A stretch of DNA of 64,000 nucleotides, from contig JAJFPB010000002.1 in assembly GCA_020881915.1 (NCBI GenBank), positions 4,165,001 to 4,229,000 of the forward strand, read 5' to 3'. This DNA comes from Paramyrothecium sp. XJ0827 (Eukaryota > Ascomycota > Sordariomycetes > Hypocreales > Stachybotryaceae). This document shows positions 44,108-54,449 of the stretch, in pieces. Each line of letters starts with the position of its first letter. Within the stretch, counting starts at the first letter, position 1. Under the pieces are notes generated by a model. It ran no database searches, had not been told where the DNA came from, and saw nothing but the letters and a program-made list of their open reading frames with translations. Both the position numbers and the translations under genes were made by a program.

Positions 44108-46309
44108 CTACAGGAGCCTCCACAATCCCACAATGTCACTGAATGACATAGGAATGGTGATGTAGGACTGGTCGTCGATCATGATCCCCAGCCTGTCCGT
44201 GGCCACCTCGATCGCATCCCTGGACAGGAAATGCAAGCGGCGGCCGCCGGACTCGGCGAGTATAATGTCCGAGGAATCGAGCTTGATGAGGGTGATTGTG
44301 TCGCTCAGCCTGACGCGTGAGCTCGCAGTCGCCTCGGTGCACAGCTCGCTTGCATTGCTGGCATCCCGGAGGTCGACCAAGAGCCCGGTCAGAGCTGGCT
44401 GGTGGCGCAGCCGATCATCTGTCCGTTGCAACGAGTCGTAGGCGCTTTGTAGGTTCCATCGCAAGGTCAGAAGATATAGGACTTGGTATGCGGCGACCTC
44501 GAGGGCCAACGGTGTTGGCCGCTGAAGGAGGAGCTCCATCGCGCCTGCTACGCTATCGATTTGCCAACGGGGCAGGTGGCCGTTGTGCCGGGCAAGGAGC
44601 GCCTGGAGGATGCAAAGCTTCGAAAGGGCATTGCCAAAGTCTAGTGTTGGGTGATGCACCATGTTGCAGAACTCCAAGGCACAGGTGGCAAGGTTGCCCA
44701 GCACAGGCGTGGTTGTGGCGGTGACCCGCCAAGGACGGTAATTGGTGGGGCTTGTTGCATGGAGGTCGTTGGTATCATCCTCGAGCATAGTAGCTACCAA
44801 CTTTGTCAGAAATTCGGATGGCTCCTGGTCAACAAATCCCGACAAGAACGCAACGACAAGCTGGTGCTGTCTTGCCCGTTCGACTGGTGCAGTGGCCTGT
44901 GGTAACTGCAAGTCTGCTAACTCGGACTTGGTGGCCTTGAGCACCTTCTCCTGCTCGTCCGCGTCTGCTCTGAGTTTTGTCGACTCCGCCCGCCTCTTTT
45001 CTAGACTGCTCTCCAACTGCAATCTCTGTCGTTCAGCCTTGGCCTTGTAGGAGCTGTACGCTGTGGTCTTCTCCTCGAGCGCAGCGATGGATTCCTCGAG
45101 CTCGGTCTTTTTCTCCTCGAGCTCGGCTTTGGCCGCCGATAAGGCTCGCTCGTGCCGAGCAACGTCGCCCATCTTAGCTTCCGCTGCCTCGAGGGATTCC
45201 TGGACAGCTATGCGGCGCCGTCGCTCGGCACCGAGCTCGCTCTTTAAGCCATTGGAGAGTTGCTGGAGAGACTGCTGGGATTCTTCGCTAGTCCTGACTA
45301 CTTCGTTGAGCGAACTGATCTCTTCCTGGGCTCTGGAATTTTCGTCTATGAGCCTGTCGTGACGAAGTTGCAAGTCGTCTAGACTAGCCTGCAATCCCGC
45401 AACTTGCCGTTCCAGCTCGATGGTGGCGGAGGCCTGCCCTTGTTGCAGGCTACGGCACTCCACAATGAAGTCTCTCAAGGTGGTCTGGTCGTCGGTCTTG
45501 GTCCTGGCTGCGGCGAGTTCATCGGAGAGCCGATCGCGCTCTGCCTCCACTTTGGCCATTTGCTCACGCAGCCTGGCCGACGATTCCTTCTCGCGATGCA
45601 AGTGCTTTTCCAGACGCTCCCTCTCATCGACTGCTTCATTCAGGTCGAACTCCAGTGTCTGCAGGCGCTCGGCAGCGGTGGTCTCTTTACGCTTGGATGC
45701 CCTGATCCTGTCCTCGAGGACCTCGTGGCTGCGTCTGACCTGCTGCGAGTCCATGCATGTGATCACCCGCGACGTCTGAGGGGTTTGTGGGATGCGCTGG
45801 GTGATGTGAAAGTCGTGGACCATAGAGTTCTGCAGACCGACATGCGTGAGCTGTGTGGCGGGCACAAGGGGGGCGAGGTTATGAAGCATCTTCCGAATGA
45901 CCTCGCCACACTGCTCCCCACAGTCGTCTGCTATCCACTCGAGCAGTTGCGGCATCTCTTGACGGATGAGTGCGTCGGCCCTTTCGCAAGAGGCCACCAC
46001 ATCGTCCGGATCCGTCGCCTGGAGCTCCTCGGACGCCTGAGCGGCTGCGACGAGGTAGTCGAGGTCGGCGGAGAGCTCCTTGGCGGTCTTGTCCAGGTCC
46101 TGGAATGTCCTCATGAGGGCTTGAAGCTCGCTGCAAGCATTTTTATCGTAGCCGGCCGCTTGGGCAATGCAGACGTTATTCTGCCGTAGGTCTTTAAGCC
46201 TCTTGGCGAGGTCGTCTTTCATCCGCAGGACTCCGTTGACGTTCTGGACAACGACGGACCTGTTGAAAGGTCCCACGGGGGGGTTCTTGGTGGTAATTGG
46301 TTGGTTCAT
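44108..46309 (-). CDS. Long coiled-coil protein (733 aa), divergent partner 1
   Basis: A single uninterrupted frame with ATG at 46309. Residues about 30-180 are helical with scattered Cys. Residues about 190-480 form a long coiled coil rich in Glu, Lys, Arg and Gln (for example RERLEKHLHREKESSARLRE). The last 240 residues are a globular, Leu-rich C-terminal domain without a motif I recognise. There is no signal peptide, membrane helix or nucleotide-binding site. It is read divergently from 46558-48204, another coiled-coil gene, with 248 bp between the start codons. A structural, tethering or chromatin role is possible but not shown. Confidence 0.8.
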   Translation of the reverse strand: MNQPITTKNPPVGPFNRSVVVQNVNGVLRMKDDLAKRLKDLRQNNVCIAQAAGYDKNACSELQALMRTFQDLDKTAKELSADLDYLVAAAQASEELQATDPDDVVASCERADALIRQEMPQLLEWIADDCGEQCGEVIRKMLHNLAPLVPATQLTHVGLQNSMVHDFHITQRIPQTPQTSRVITCMDSQQVRRSHEVLEDRIRASKRKETTAAERLQTLEFDLNEAVDERERLEKHLHREKESSARLREQMAKVEAERDRLSDELAAARTKTDDQTTLRDFIVECRSLQQGQASATIELERQVAGLQASLDDLQLRHDRLIDENSRAQEEISSLNEVVRTSEESQQSLQQLSNGLKSELGAERRRRIAVQESLEAAEAKMGDVARHERALSAAKAELEEKKTELEESIAALEEKTTAYSSYKAKAERQRLQLESSLEKRRAESTKLRADADEQEKVLKATKSELADLQLPQATAPVERARQHQLVVAFLSGFVDQEPSEFLTKLVATMLEDDTNDLHATSPTNYRPWRVTATTTPVLGNLATCALEFCNMVHHPTLDFGNALSKLCILQALLARHNGHLPRWQIDSVAGAMELLLQRPTPLALEVAAYQVLYLLTLRWNLQSAYDSLQRTDDRLRHQPALTGLLVDLRDASNASELCTEATASSRVRLSDTITLIKLDSSDIILAESGGRRLHFLSRDAIEVATDRLGIMIDDQSYITIPMSFSDIVGLWRLL

Positions 46310-46557
46310 GATTAAAATTTGTATTTATATCTGGTAACGGTTCTTCCATTGATGGTTTTATGATGACCGTGGCAAATAATTTTCCCGGTTTGTGCTGTCC
46401 GCAAGCCCGGCCGTCCGTTCTTTCCTCGTCTGCCATCCGCTCCTTCCTCGCCTGCCAGCGTCCACAATGCCACCTAAGGTACCTTGCCTTACCTTAGGGC
46501 AAACACTCGAGCTTCACATTATTCATACACACACCACACACAAAAATCATAGACACC
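46310..46557. promoter_or_regulatory. 248-bp bidirectional promoter between two coiled-coil genes
   Basis: The start codons at 46309 (minus) and 46558 (plus) face away from each other. The plus-strand start has a strong context (ACACCATGG) preceded by CACACACCACACACA. The stretch includes an imperfect ACCTTGCCTTACCTTAGG palindrome-like run near 46478-46498. Shared regulation is inferred from spacing. Confidence 0.45.
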
Positions 46558-48204
46558 ATGGACAATTTCGAACACATTCGCAACGGTGTCAAGGCTATCT
46601 CCGATGGCACAGTGGGCGCACCCGACGGCCATGCCAGGCTCGCCGAGCTTCTGCTCTTGGCGATCGAAGCAAGCGAGCGCCACATCGACAAGGAGAAGAG
46701 ACAGATAGCCGCCGAGCGACTGGCGTTGGCCGAGAGGGAGCTGAAACTAACAGAGGGACAGGACATGGCCGCCCAGACGAGCCGGGAAATGCTCGAAATG
46801 CGTCAGCAGCTCGAGCGGGAAACCGCGAGGTACAACAGCGCACGAGACGATTTCATCAGGCGTGCGGAGCAGATCGACCCGCCCCTAATCGTGCAGAGCA
46901 TTGTCGACGCAAAGAACGAGCTCGGAAAGGTTGCCAGCCAGTCCGCCGACGTTGCCCGTCTTCTGGGTGGCCATTCAAGGCGTTTCGCCCGAGCCAATGC
47001 CGAAGCAGACCGCAGCCTGAAGCGGGTCCGGGGCGGCATCCAGAAAGTGGGCAACCAGATCCAGAGTCTCCCGACATTGGATCAGGTCGAGTTAGCAGTG
47101 ACGATGAACACTGCATCTGCCGGGGATGTGCAGGCCGTCCGGGATGCTGTCGACGAGTTACCAACGCTTGACAGCATCGAACGCTTCCTGCATCCCAGGC
47201 TAGAGTCTATCCAGGATACTTTGCATTCCCTGCCCTCCCAGGCAACTCTCCAAAGCATGATCAGCAAGGCTATAGCCGACGGACAAAAGCAACAGATGGC
47301 CGACATGTCTAAAATGATGTCCGAGGGTTGGCAGATTTTGAGCGAAAAAGACAGGCAAATTGTTTGCTTGCGGGAGGCCGAGGCCGAGGCTAAAGCAGAA
47401 GTCGCTTGTAGGGCCCAAGCCTTCAACGAGCTACAAGCCGCATTCGAAAAAGCGATCGCCAACAAAGATGAGCTAGCCCAGCTATTAGCCGAAACCCAAG
47501 CCGAGGCCGCAGGCATCAATGAGCTTTACAAACGACTCCAACAGTCCGCGAACGACAAGGATGACCAGATTCGAGGGTTACACCAAGAATATGAGTCTCT
47601 CGCTACGCACTCTACAGCAGAGCTCGCAGCCAAAGATGAGGAAATTAAATCGTCCGACTCGGAGTTACAATCCGCCCATGCCCTCGCCGCAAAGCTCATA
47701 GCCGAGCTCGCAGCTGGGCAGGCTGAGTTAAGGGCGGCTCAAGAGGCCCAGCAAAAGCTCAAGGACTCCCTTACCAACCTAGAGGCCGGAAATCCACGAG
47801 CTATCGACGGCCAGCCGAGCAGGAAGCGCGCACGCGTCGACGACCCTGGTCAAGACCGTGCCGACTGTGCCGACCTGGCCAGCGAGCTTCTCATCGCTGC
47901 CGAGCGCTTATCAGGCATCAAACTTGTGCCCCTGCCAAACAGATGCCTGCAAAACGTGGAACCGGTCCAAATCGCTACCCGCATTGTTCCCACCACTCCC
48001 GAAAAGGCGGATCGGTTCCGCGCGTTTGTGCAGGACGGCACAGTTGGGCCTTGGTATTGCCTCAAGCAGATCTTCAACGGGCCATCCGACGATGCAAGCC
48101 GAACCGATAACCCCGAGACCGGGTGCCCTCACCACGGAAAGAGGTGCCGCCTGGTCTCCCTGCAGCTTGTATCCGGTGAAAGAATGGTCGACCTTCACCT
48201 GTGA
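46558..48204 (+). CDS. Coiled-coil protein with basic NLS-like segment (548 aa), divergent partner 2
   Basis: A single exon with start ACACCATGG. Residues 45-120 and 245-410 are predicted coiled coils (heptads such as AELAAKDEEIKSSDSELQ). Between them are three repeats of the type LPTLDxxE/LPSQATLQS, spaced 35-45 residues apart. A basic SRKRARVDD near residue 424 could be a nuclear localisation signal. The C-terminal domain contains TGCPHHGKRCRLVSLQL, a Cys/His cluster that might bind zinc. No known family is recognised. It is paired head to head with the coiled-coil gene at 44108-46309. Composition is more G+C-rich than the flanks. Confidence 0.8.
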   Translation: MDNFEHIRNGVKAISDGTVGAPDGHARLAELLLLAIEASERHIDKEKRQIAAERLALAERELKLTEGQDMAAQTSREMLEMRQQLERETARYNSARDDFIRRAEQIDPPLIVQSIVDAKNELGKVASQSADVARLLGGHSRRFARANAEADRSLKRVRGGIQKVGNQIQSLPTLDQVELAVTMNTASAGDVQAVRDAVDELPTLDSIERFLHPRLESIQDTLHSLPSQATLQSMISKAIADGQKQQMADMSKMMSEGWQILSEKDRQIVCLREAEAEAKAEVACRAQAFNELQAAFEKAIANKDELAQLLAETQAEAAGINELYKRLQQSANDKDDQIRGLHQEYESLATHSTAELAAKDEEIKSSDSELQSAHALAAKLIAELAAGQAELRAAQEAQQKLKDSLTNLEAGNPRAIDGQPSRKRARVDDPGQDRADCADLASELLIAAERLSGIKLVPLPNRCLQNVEPVQIATRIVPTTPEKADRFRAFVQDGTVGPWYCLKQIFNGPSDDASRTDNPETGCPHHGKRCRLVSLQLVSGERMVDLHL

Positions 48205-49570
48205 TACACTTTGGGTAGTGCCGGGGGTTCGTTGAACGAGCTTGTCTTTGTCAATTGGCAGAAGCATTGCCAATGTACGAGTCAGGGACGAATCCATGCT
48301 GCCATAACAAAAGCCTCGCTCGGTCTATCTTGTACGATGGAAAGTCCGGACTGTCCCCCGTGGTACCACGAATGGATTGACGAATAGGGGAACGACGACG
48401 ACGGCGACGGCGAGAGCGACGATGAGGGCGGCGAGGCGGTCAGCAGTCAGATGTCAAGACAAGTCAAGGAGACGCGATCCCTTCACCATCACAAAGACGA
48501 GTACACAAATTATTCACGGCTTTCTCTTCGTCCACTTTAACTCTCACAGCGGCATTGATCTCTAGCACACATTCGGCCCATGACAAACTAGCCCAACATG
48601 TGTCCTTTCACCGACAGTGATTCCGGGCACACTTCGGGTTGTGATGAACTGATCCGACACCTGTGCTCCCACCGAACTTGAGAGCCCCACAGCCCTGCGG
48701 CTCGGAAATATATCCCCACCGACAGTGATTCAATCACACATCTTGGGCCGTGACAAACTAGTCCGACATGTGTCCTCCCACCGACAGTGATTCCGTTCCA
48801 CACATCTCGAGCCGTGGTCTGGTCCGACACCTGTGTTCCCGCCGAACTTAAGAACACCCACAGCCCTGCCACTCACAAATAAGCCTCCCATCCCACGACG
48901 TCTCAAGCATCAAGACAAGCCATTCATCAGCTTCGTCGCGTCCTTGGCACCTGACCTGCGACTCATGAGAACCTCGTCAGGCCACGAAATAGGAGGGCTG
49001 TCTGTTCATCAGCTTCGTCCCCTCCTTGGCACCTGACCTGTGTTCAGCGCTGGGACACGCCCGTCTGATCTTTGTCTGTGGTCAAATTCTCTTGCTCCGT
49101 TTGAAACATTACCTCTGACGTACAGCACAGTTCTGTACCGCGTACCCAGGTCAACTGTTTGGGAAACAGCCTACCTGGTCTTTCACATTTGGGAAGGGAC
49201 TCGCCCAACAGTTTCCAATTTTGACTTCGTCTCTGTATGCTACATTGGCACTTCGCATCCCACGACGTACCACCTCACAATAACACTTGGACAACTCCAT
49301 TATGCACCGCGCCTTCACAGCCAACCAAGCCCGTTCCCAAGCCCGTGCCCAGGTTATTCCTTCCACGACTCCCATCAAACAGCCAACGAGACGACCTTGA
49401 GCCAGCATTTGCAAGGCCGCGAACACCTATCCAGCGGGCGCTCCGTCCTGTTAGGCACTGCAGCAGCATTCGGACGGACCTATGGCGCACCATGGCTCGA
49501 CACCTAATTGAGCCCGGGCCCAAGTCATTCATACCACGCCTCTTATCTAGCAGGCACTTAGTGTCCAACC
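48205..49570. other. Gene-poor region with tandem minisatellites
   Basis: No supported gene. It contains an imperfect tandem repeat at about 48570-48890 and a second duplicated word, CATCAGCTTCGTC...CTTGGCACCTGACCTG, at about 48928 and 49008. The open frame 49040-49507 is probably chance. Confidence 0.45.
48570..48890. repeat. Imperfect minisatellite (period about 90 / 180 bp)
   Basis: The words CGACAGTGATTC, GACAAACTAG, CCGACACCTGTG and CCCACAGCCCTGC recur in order. CGACAGTGATTC occurs near 48610, 48720 and 48783. The longer block ending CCCACAGCCCTGC occurs near 48685 and 48860. Units are diverged. Function unknown. Confidence 0.6.
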
Positions 49571-49886
49571 ATGCACTGCACCAACATCTGCATAACTCCT
49601 TGGCACGCCGCGGCGCGGCAAACGAGTCAACTCGACCGTCCAGTTGTGAGTATTCTCCATTGCTAATCAGGCTGAGGTGACTGACACAAGGACCCGTGCC
49701 GGCCAAGCGACAAGTACTGCAACGAATGTGACCGCTTGTCGAATTCAGGCAACCACTGCCACTTTAAATTGAACTCAAGGTGAATAATCGAGCTCTATCT
49801 AGAAGTGGATGTATTATCTTACCATGATTAGGACTCGGATTACCACAAGTACTTCAACCACTACGACTGTTGATTGTGCTTGTTGA
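49571..49886 (+). CDS. Possible small Cys-rich protein (72 aa, three exons)
   Basis: Exons 49571-49645, 49691-49779 and 49832-49886 can be joined with GTGAGT/ACAAG and GTGAAT/TTAG signals in one frame. The middle exon encodes DPCRPSDKYCNECDR and GNHCHF, a Cys/His-rich stretch. The product would be 72 residues with seven Cys or more and no signal peptide. Exon-like segments starting GACTCGG or GACCCGTG recur downstream at 49832 and 49950, each after an intron-like sequence, so the locus may be a decayed multi-exon gene. Support is limited to splice signals and composition. Confidence 0.25.
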
Positions 49887-50010
49887 CCCAAGGACTGACA
49901 ATCAATCGAGCGCCATCTATAAGTGGTTTCCTTGACTTAGTACGGTCAGGACTCGGGCGACTACAAGTATTGCTGCGAACGTGACCGTGGGTTTGGGTCG
50001 AGGCATCGGC
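49691..50010 (+). repeat. Three diverged tandem copies of an exon-plus-intron-like unit
   Basis: Segments starting at 49691, 49832 and 49950 share GAC(T/C)CG...ACAAGTA(C/T)T...CAACGA/CGAACGTGACCG. Each of the last two is preceded by similar AATCGAGC...ATCTA..AAGTGG sequence ending in AG. The period is 118-141 bp. Confidence 0.5.
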
Positions 50011-52800
50011 AACGGCATTGTGGTATCTATATGACTCAATTGTATTGATATGTAGATCGCTCAAAATACCACCGCCCTGCCTATTGTCCATCAAAGTACT
50101 AAAGAAGGGTGTTGCTCGTCGCAATCTCACACGATGTAGCTTGAGTGATTCATATTCGCGACGTTGCGTAGGCTGATGGATGCGATGGACAAGCGAACCG
50201 TATTCCATTCAGCAGTCTTGTGATTGTCGAAGTTCTTTCGTCTTCAATAGGACCGGGATTACACTGTGAACATCATTTGCTTATTGGAAATCTCTGTCAA
50301 TTCTGTACAATTAATGTAGATGAAAGGAACGGCATCGTATATACATGCTCCTGTTCCCGTTGTGGAAGCGAAATCCATTGCACTAACAGTGCCAAGTGTC
50401 TTCTGCCGGGGAATGAAAGGTCCAGCAGATCTTGGTAGAGGGGAGAGAGGCGTGCGACATTGCTGGTTGCATTGGAAAGAAATATGTACATACGGTAAAA
50501 CTGGCAAGTTTCGTTCATCTTGCACCTCTGTAGGCTTCGAATTATATTACGGATGAGCTTTTCATTCATAGCTCGGACCATTAATAAGTGCCAAACAAGG
50601 ATTAAGACACACAAAGAGCGGGATCTGGACCTTACACACACTGTTCGTATCTAGGGTAGGAAAAGTTACGTGATCAGCGAGTGATGCTGCAAACATTCCA
50701 AGATATTGCTGTGTTGTAAAAACCTTCAAGAAATGCAAGGCCGCCCAAAACTAGCCCATCCTTCTGGAAGCGTGGCGCCAGAATTCAAAAGTTGCCGTAC
50801 GGGCCGTCAGGCGGCACAAAGACCTCCGAGATTACCGTTACGACGCAGTTGTCGGTCATTAATGTTGAGCAATTCACGATCACATAAAACACATACTATT
50901 TTGCGTACCTCTGGCTCAGGGGTCCTTTGTTGCCTATCGAGGAACTTTCAACACGACCGCCACTTTGGCACGATGACAATATCTTCTTGGGGCAATTCAC
51001 GGGTGGAAAGGTCATTTGGTGTGCAAAACAATGAATTGTGATGAGCTTTATGCAAAAGTGCCGGGATCCAGTCTAACCCTCATCAATAATTCTCCCTCCT
51101 TTCATACATCCATCAACATGTTCTGGCTGCTCCGCGGCTGGGTGTCCAAGGTGGGAAGCTTAATCAGTCGGTCAATCGACAGCTCGCTAGACATTTGCAT
51201 GGGAAAGATGCCTGCTCACGGCCGCAGGTTGCCGAGGTCGCAAGGTCGCAAACGAAGCCGAGAAAATGCGTATCTATGGTAGTGTTGCAACGACGTGGTC
51301 AGTGTCTGAGCTTGAGGTAGCTCGCAGAGCAAACTCACTGTTTGAAGATGCCATGCAAAAGTGTGGGTGAGTGACCCAAGCTCGAAACTCTATCCATTCG
51401 ACATTGGCAAGGACTCAGCATCATCTCATCAACGTGGATCAGCCAGGATGAAGGAACCTACCATAATCTTTCAGCCAACGTCTATTATCCATCCGTTGCC
51501 GATTATTCCGTCGTTCGCTTGTCGCTCGTCCCTCGTTCGTTCTTTCGTCGGTCCGTTCCCTGCCCGTGGAACGGCTTGATAGTACGGGTTCTCGTTCCAT
51601 CAGTCGATTCCCTCGGGGCTGCGATCGATACTTGCTTCGTCCGAGATCTTTGACTGCTTACCTTTTCAGTTATGTTCTTTGAAGCAGGCGACAACAATAC
51701 TCGCAATTGTCGTTTACTCATCAAGTCAATGGAGCTTAAAGACGAGGATGACTTAGTTAGCGTGAGCTTGAAGTATTTGTGTCGAGCTTGCGGGCACTCA
51801 CGTTGGACGCTTCAAGCTGTGTCAATCTTGACTGATGTCTTGTCACCGGAATGTCTAGGCGCTCGGCTACTACAGGAAGCACAAGGCAAGAGACACGGGG
51901 TCTTAAGGTCCCCGGTGGTAATTTGTAGACGTGTGGCTGAAGATTGATGCTGTTTGCGACGTAGTAAATGAATGATTTCTCCGTACAAACAGCGCACGGT
52001 GGACTAGCTTTTCTGGTGTCGTTGTGATATCGTTTGATTGGGGAAACGAGAGCAAAAATCCTTGTTGTTTAGCATGTGTGTGAAGCTGCCGCGTGGGAAT
52101 GAGAGATGCCGTGGAAACGGCTTAGCACACTGGCTTGGTGAGTGACGAGGCGGCTGAACAAAGATTCCATGACATTGTGCTCGGTGGGCGGTGGGCGGTG
52201 GTCGAGGAGCATGAGATGGAAGTCATGAATGGGAGACAGATCTTGTGTGGGTGTTGCGTGAGGCGCGGCAGGAGCAGGCTTCCATAAACTGATCTGAGTC
52301 GCGAGCCTTTATGAATGCTGGCGACTGAGACGTCAGGAAGGTTATGGTGAGTCACCACCAGGGGCCAGGGTTGAAGCCCGTCCGAAGCAGTCATAAAATA
52401 TCAAATATGACGACAGATCACCGGAAATTTAGTTTTTGTGTGTCCCTTGCTGAAGCCAGACATTGCCGTACTTGGAGGATGGTGTCGGTTGATACGACGA
52501 AAGGCGGAGGACGGAGGTCAGCGAACATTAGGCATGACGAAAATGTAGGGAATAAGCCTCTTGTCGTCCGGCTCGGTGGAGCTCAGCCGAAGCTGGCAAC
52601 CACTAGAGCGCGGCATGGTCGTAACTCCAGGATCTGATTCACTGAAGAAACTGATGATTGTCGAATTGGCAGATGAGAGAATGCCCCTTGTCATGTGAGT
52701 GAGTGAAAGAAGGTCCATTGTCTCGTGGGTCGTGTGGAACTCGGCCGGAGTTGGCTATGATAAGAGCCTAATGCTCTGAGAGTTACTCACGGGATCGGTT
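50011..52800. other. 2.8-kb gene-poor region
   Basis: Only short, overlapping frames occur on both strands (for example 50297-50641 minus, 50706-51041 plus, 51672-51947 plus). None has a recognisable domain, signal peptide or consistent splice sites. No RNA gene was identified. CGTTCGTTC-type simple sequence lies at 51520-51560. Confidence 0.4.
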
Positions 52801-53180
52801 GGTGTGGTCTCCGAGATGGCCAGACTTTATCGACCCAGATTAAGTCAGACGAGTGTCGGTTGTGGACATCGTTGTGATCGCCGGGATGACCAGGCCTTGT
52901 TGGCCCAGGTCAAGTCAGGCGAGTCGAATGGAAGGCAGTGCCACGGTTCTAGACTGAGTTTGGATGTGCATGGATAATTGTCAAGAACCGGGCACGACCT
53001 TGTGTCGAATTTTCGAGGCTTGTCAAGACTGTTGTGATCGCCGGGATGACCAGGCCTTGTTGGCCCAGGTCAAGTCAGGCGAGTCGAATGGAAGGCAGTG
53101 CCACGGTTCAAGACTGAGTTTAGGTATGCGGAATAATTTGTCAAGAACCGGGCACGGCCTTGTGTGCTGAGTTTTTCAGG
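52800..53180. repeat. 160-bp tandem repeat, two full copies and one diverged copy
   Basis: Copies start at 52871 and 53031 with GTTGTGATCGCCGGGATGAC and continue through GGCCCAGGTCAAGTCAGGCG and GGAAGGCAGTGCCACGGTTC to CAAGAACCGGGCACG. They are nearly identical. A diverged third copy precedes them from about 52801 (GGTCTCCGAGATGGCCAGAC). Confidence 0.8.
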
Positions 53181-53242
53181 GCTCGTCAAGTCTCCGAGAT
53201 GGAATTTACCGCCAAATGGCGGGTTGTCGGTGGTGTAAGACT

Positions 53243-53875
53243 TTACAGGTTGGAAGCGTCTTCTTCCATCTCGTCGAACTCGTCAAGCGCCTCGAAAACG
53301 TTGTACGTCCCGAGGGAACCTCGAAACCGTGAGTTGGGTGGCGGCGGAGTAGGCTCTCGAGGCTTCTCCTCCTCGTTTTCCTCTTCCTCCTTCTCCTCGG
53401 CTTGCGATTCCTCTCTGGCCCTCTGTCGCTTCTTGCGCTCTCGGCGGGCTCTGTTCAGTCGTCGGTTGATGAGTTGCTGGACTGTGAGGTCTTGATCATC
53501 GACGAACTGAAGAGCCTGGGAGGCAAGGGCTCCAGGTGTTTGCGAGCCAGGACGCTGGCCGGCACGGCCTTGGTTGTTGTTGTTGCGAGCCGCAGCTCGG
53601 ATGGTGGCGGAGGAGGAGGCGTCATTGTTGCCTTGGCCGTTTCCTCGACCTGCACCACCCTGGCTGCGGCCACCGCGGCGCTCCTCGCTCTGGCCCCTAG
53701 GAGGGGCAATTCGGCGGCCAGGCGAGCTATCCCAATACTGCCAGAGATCATCCTCTTCGGTCACGATGATCCGTCTGGTTCCTGGAGCCCGTGGGGGAAG
53801 GCTCTCTGGGCTGCGCAGCAGGCTTCGGAAGGGACGAGGCCAGCGGCTGTTATTGTTGCTGTTTCTGTTGGTCAT
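53243..53875 (-). CDS. Charged low-complexity protein (210 aa), hypothetical
   Basis: A single ATG-initiated frame. The N-terminal half is rich in Asn, Arg, Gly and Pro. Residues about 130-175 are a strongly charged segment with LTVQQLINRRLNRARRERKKR followed by an acidic Glu run. The C-terminal tail is acidic (NVFEALDEFDEMEED). Such composition suggests a disordered nuclear or RNA-binding protein, but no family is recognised. A poly-purine bias on this strand keeps several other frames open, so the frame choice is not certain. Confidence 0.5.
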   Translation of the reverse strand: MTNRNSNNNSRWPRPFRSLLRSPESLPPRAPGTRRIIVTEEDDLWQYWDSSPGRRIAPPRGQSEERRGGRSQGGAGRGNGQGNNDASSSATIRAAARNNNNQGRAGQRPGSQTPGALASQALQFVDDQDLTVQQLINRRLNRARRERKKRQRAREESQAEEKEEEENEEEKPREPTPPPPNSRFRGSLGTYNVFEALDEFDEMEEDASNL

Positions 53876-54440
53876 TTTGATAATTTTGATGGCAAGAAGT
53901 TCATATATGTATGTGCGTGTGCGTGGGCGTAGGCGTGTTTGAAGCTATCCAGAGAATTTTGAAATTTTTGTGCGCACAGGGCCTTCGGGCAGGGCATAAA
54001 GGCATAATCCGGGCTGCCAAAATCTGACGATGTGTAGTTTGGGACAGCTGTAAGGTCTCTTGCAGGTGGTTGAATGTCTGGCAGTACCAAGTCGGGTGGC
54101 AGAGCTACATGGCAGCTGTCGAGCGGTACAGTCGAGGGTTGGGCGTCGAGAGGCGTACTTGTAAGGAAAGGTAGGTAAGGTAGGTAATCATCAGCGAAGC
54201 ATGGAAACGTGTAACTTGCAAACAATGTAGACAGGCAGTACACCTTCAGTATTCTGACCTCTACTGGCCCATGACCGCAGTCGTGGCAGCTGCATCTGAC
54301 CTACACATGATGTCAGCTTGATCGACAAAGTCGACTATATGTTCTTCCACAGTTTCGATGGAGCCCTGTATGCGATTCTTGGTCGCGTCCCTGCAAACTG
54401 GCCCCGTGAAGTTAGGTTTTGAGAGCGTTGGCCCCTTTCC
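53876..54440. other. Intergenic region, nothing recognised
   Basis: Short frames only. It contains a GTRTGTGCGTGTGCGTGGGCGTAGG-like simple repeat at 53905-53935 and an AGGTAGGTAAGGTAGGTAA run at 54170-54190. Confidence 0.35.
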
Positions 54441-54449
54441 CTTCCTTCG

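Noticed and set aside
45404..46189. Plus-strand ORF of 261 codons
   Set aside because: Antisense to the coiled-coil gene at 44108-46309; the high G+C third-position bias of that gene opens this frame.
49040..49507. Plus-strand ORF of 155 codons
   Set aside because: No ATG-supported domain, no splice signals, overlapping alternative frames and repeat-rich surroundings.
53402..53932. Plus-strand ORF of 176 codons and a 122-codon frame
   Set aside because: They overlap the charged minus-strand ORF; Ser/Leu/Ala-rich translation is the usual complement of Arg/Glu-rich sequence. The minus frame was preferred but not proven.
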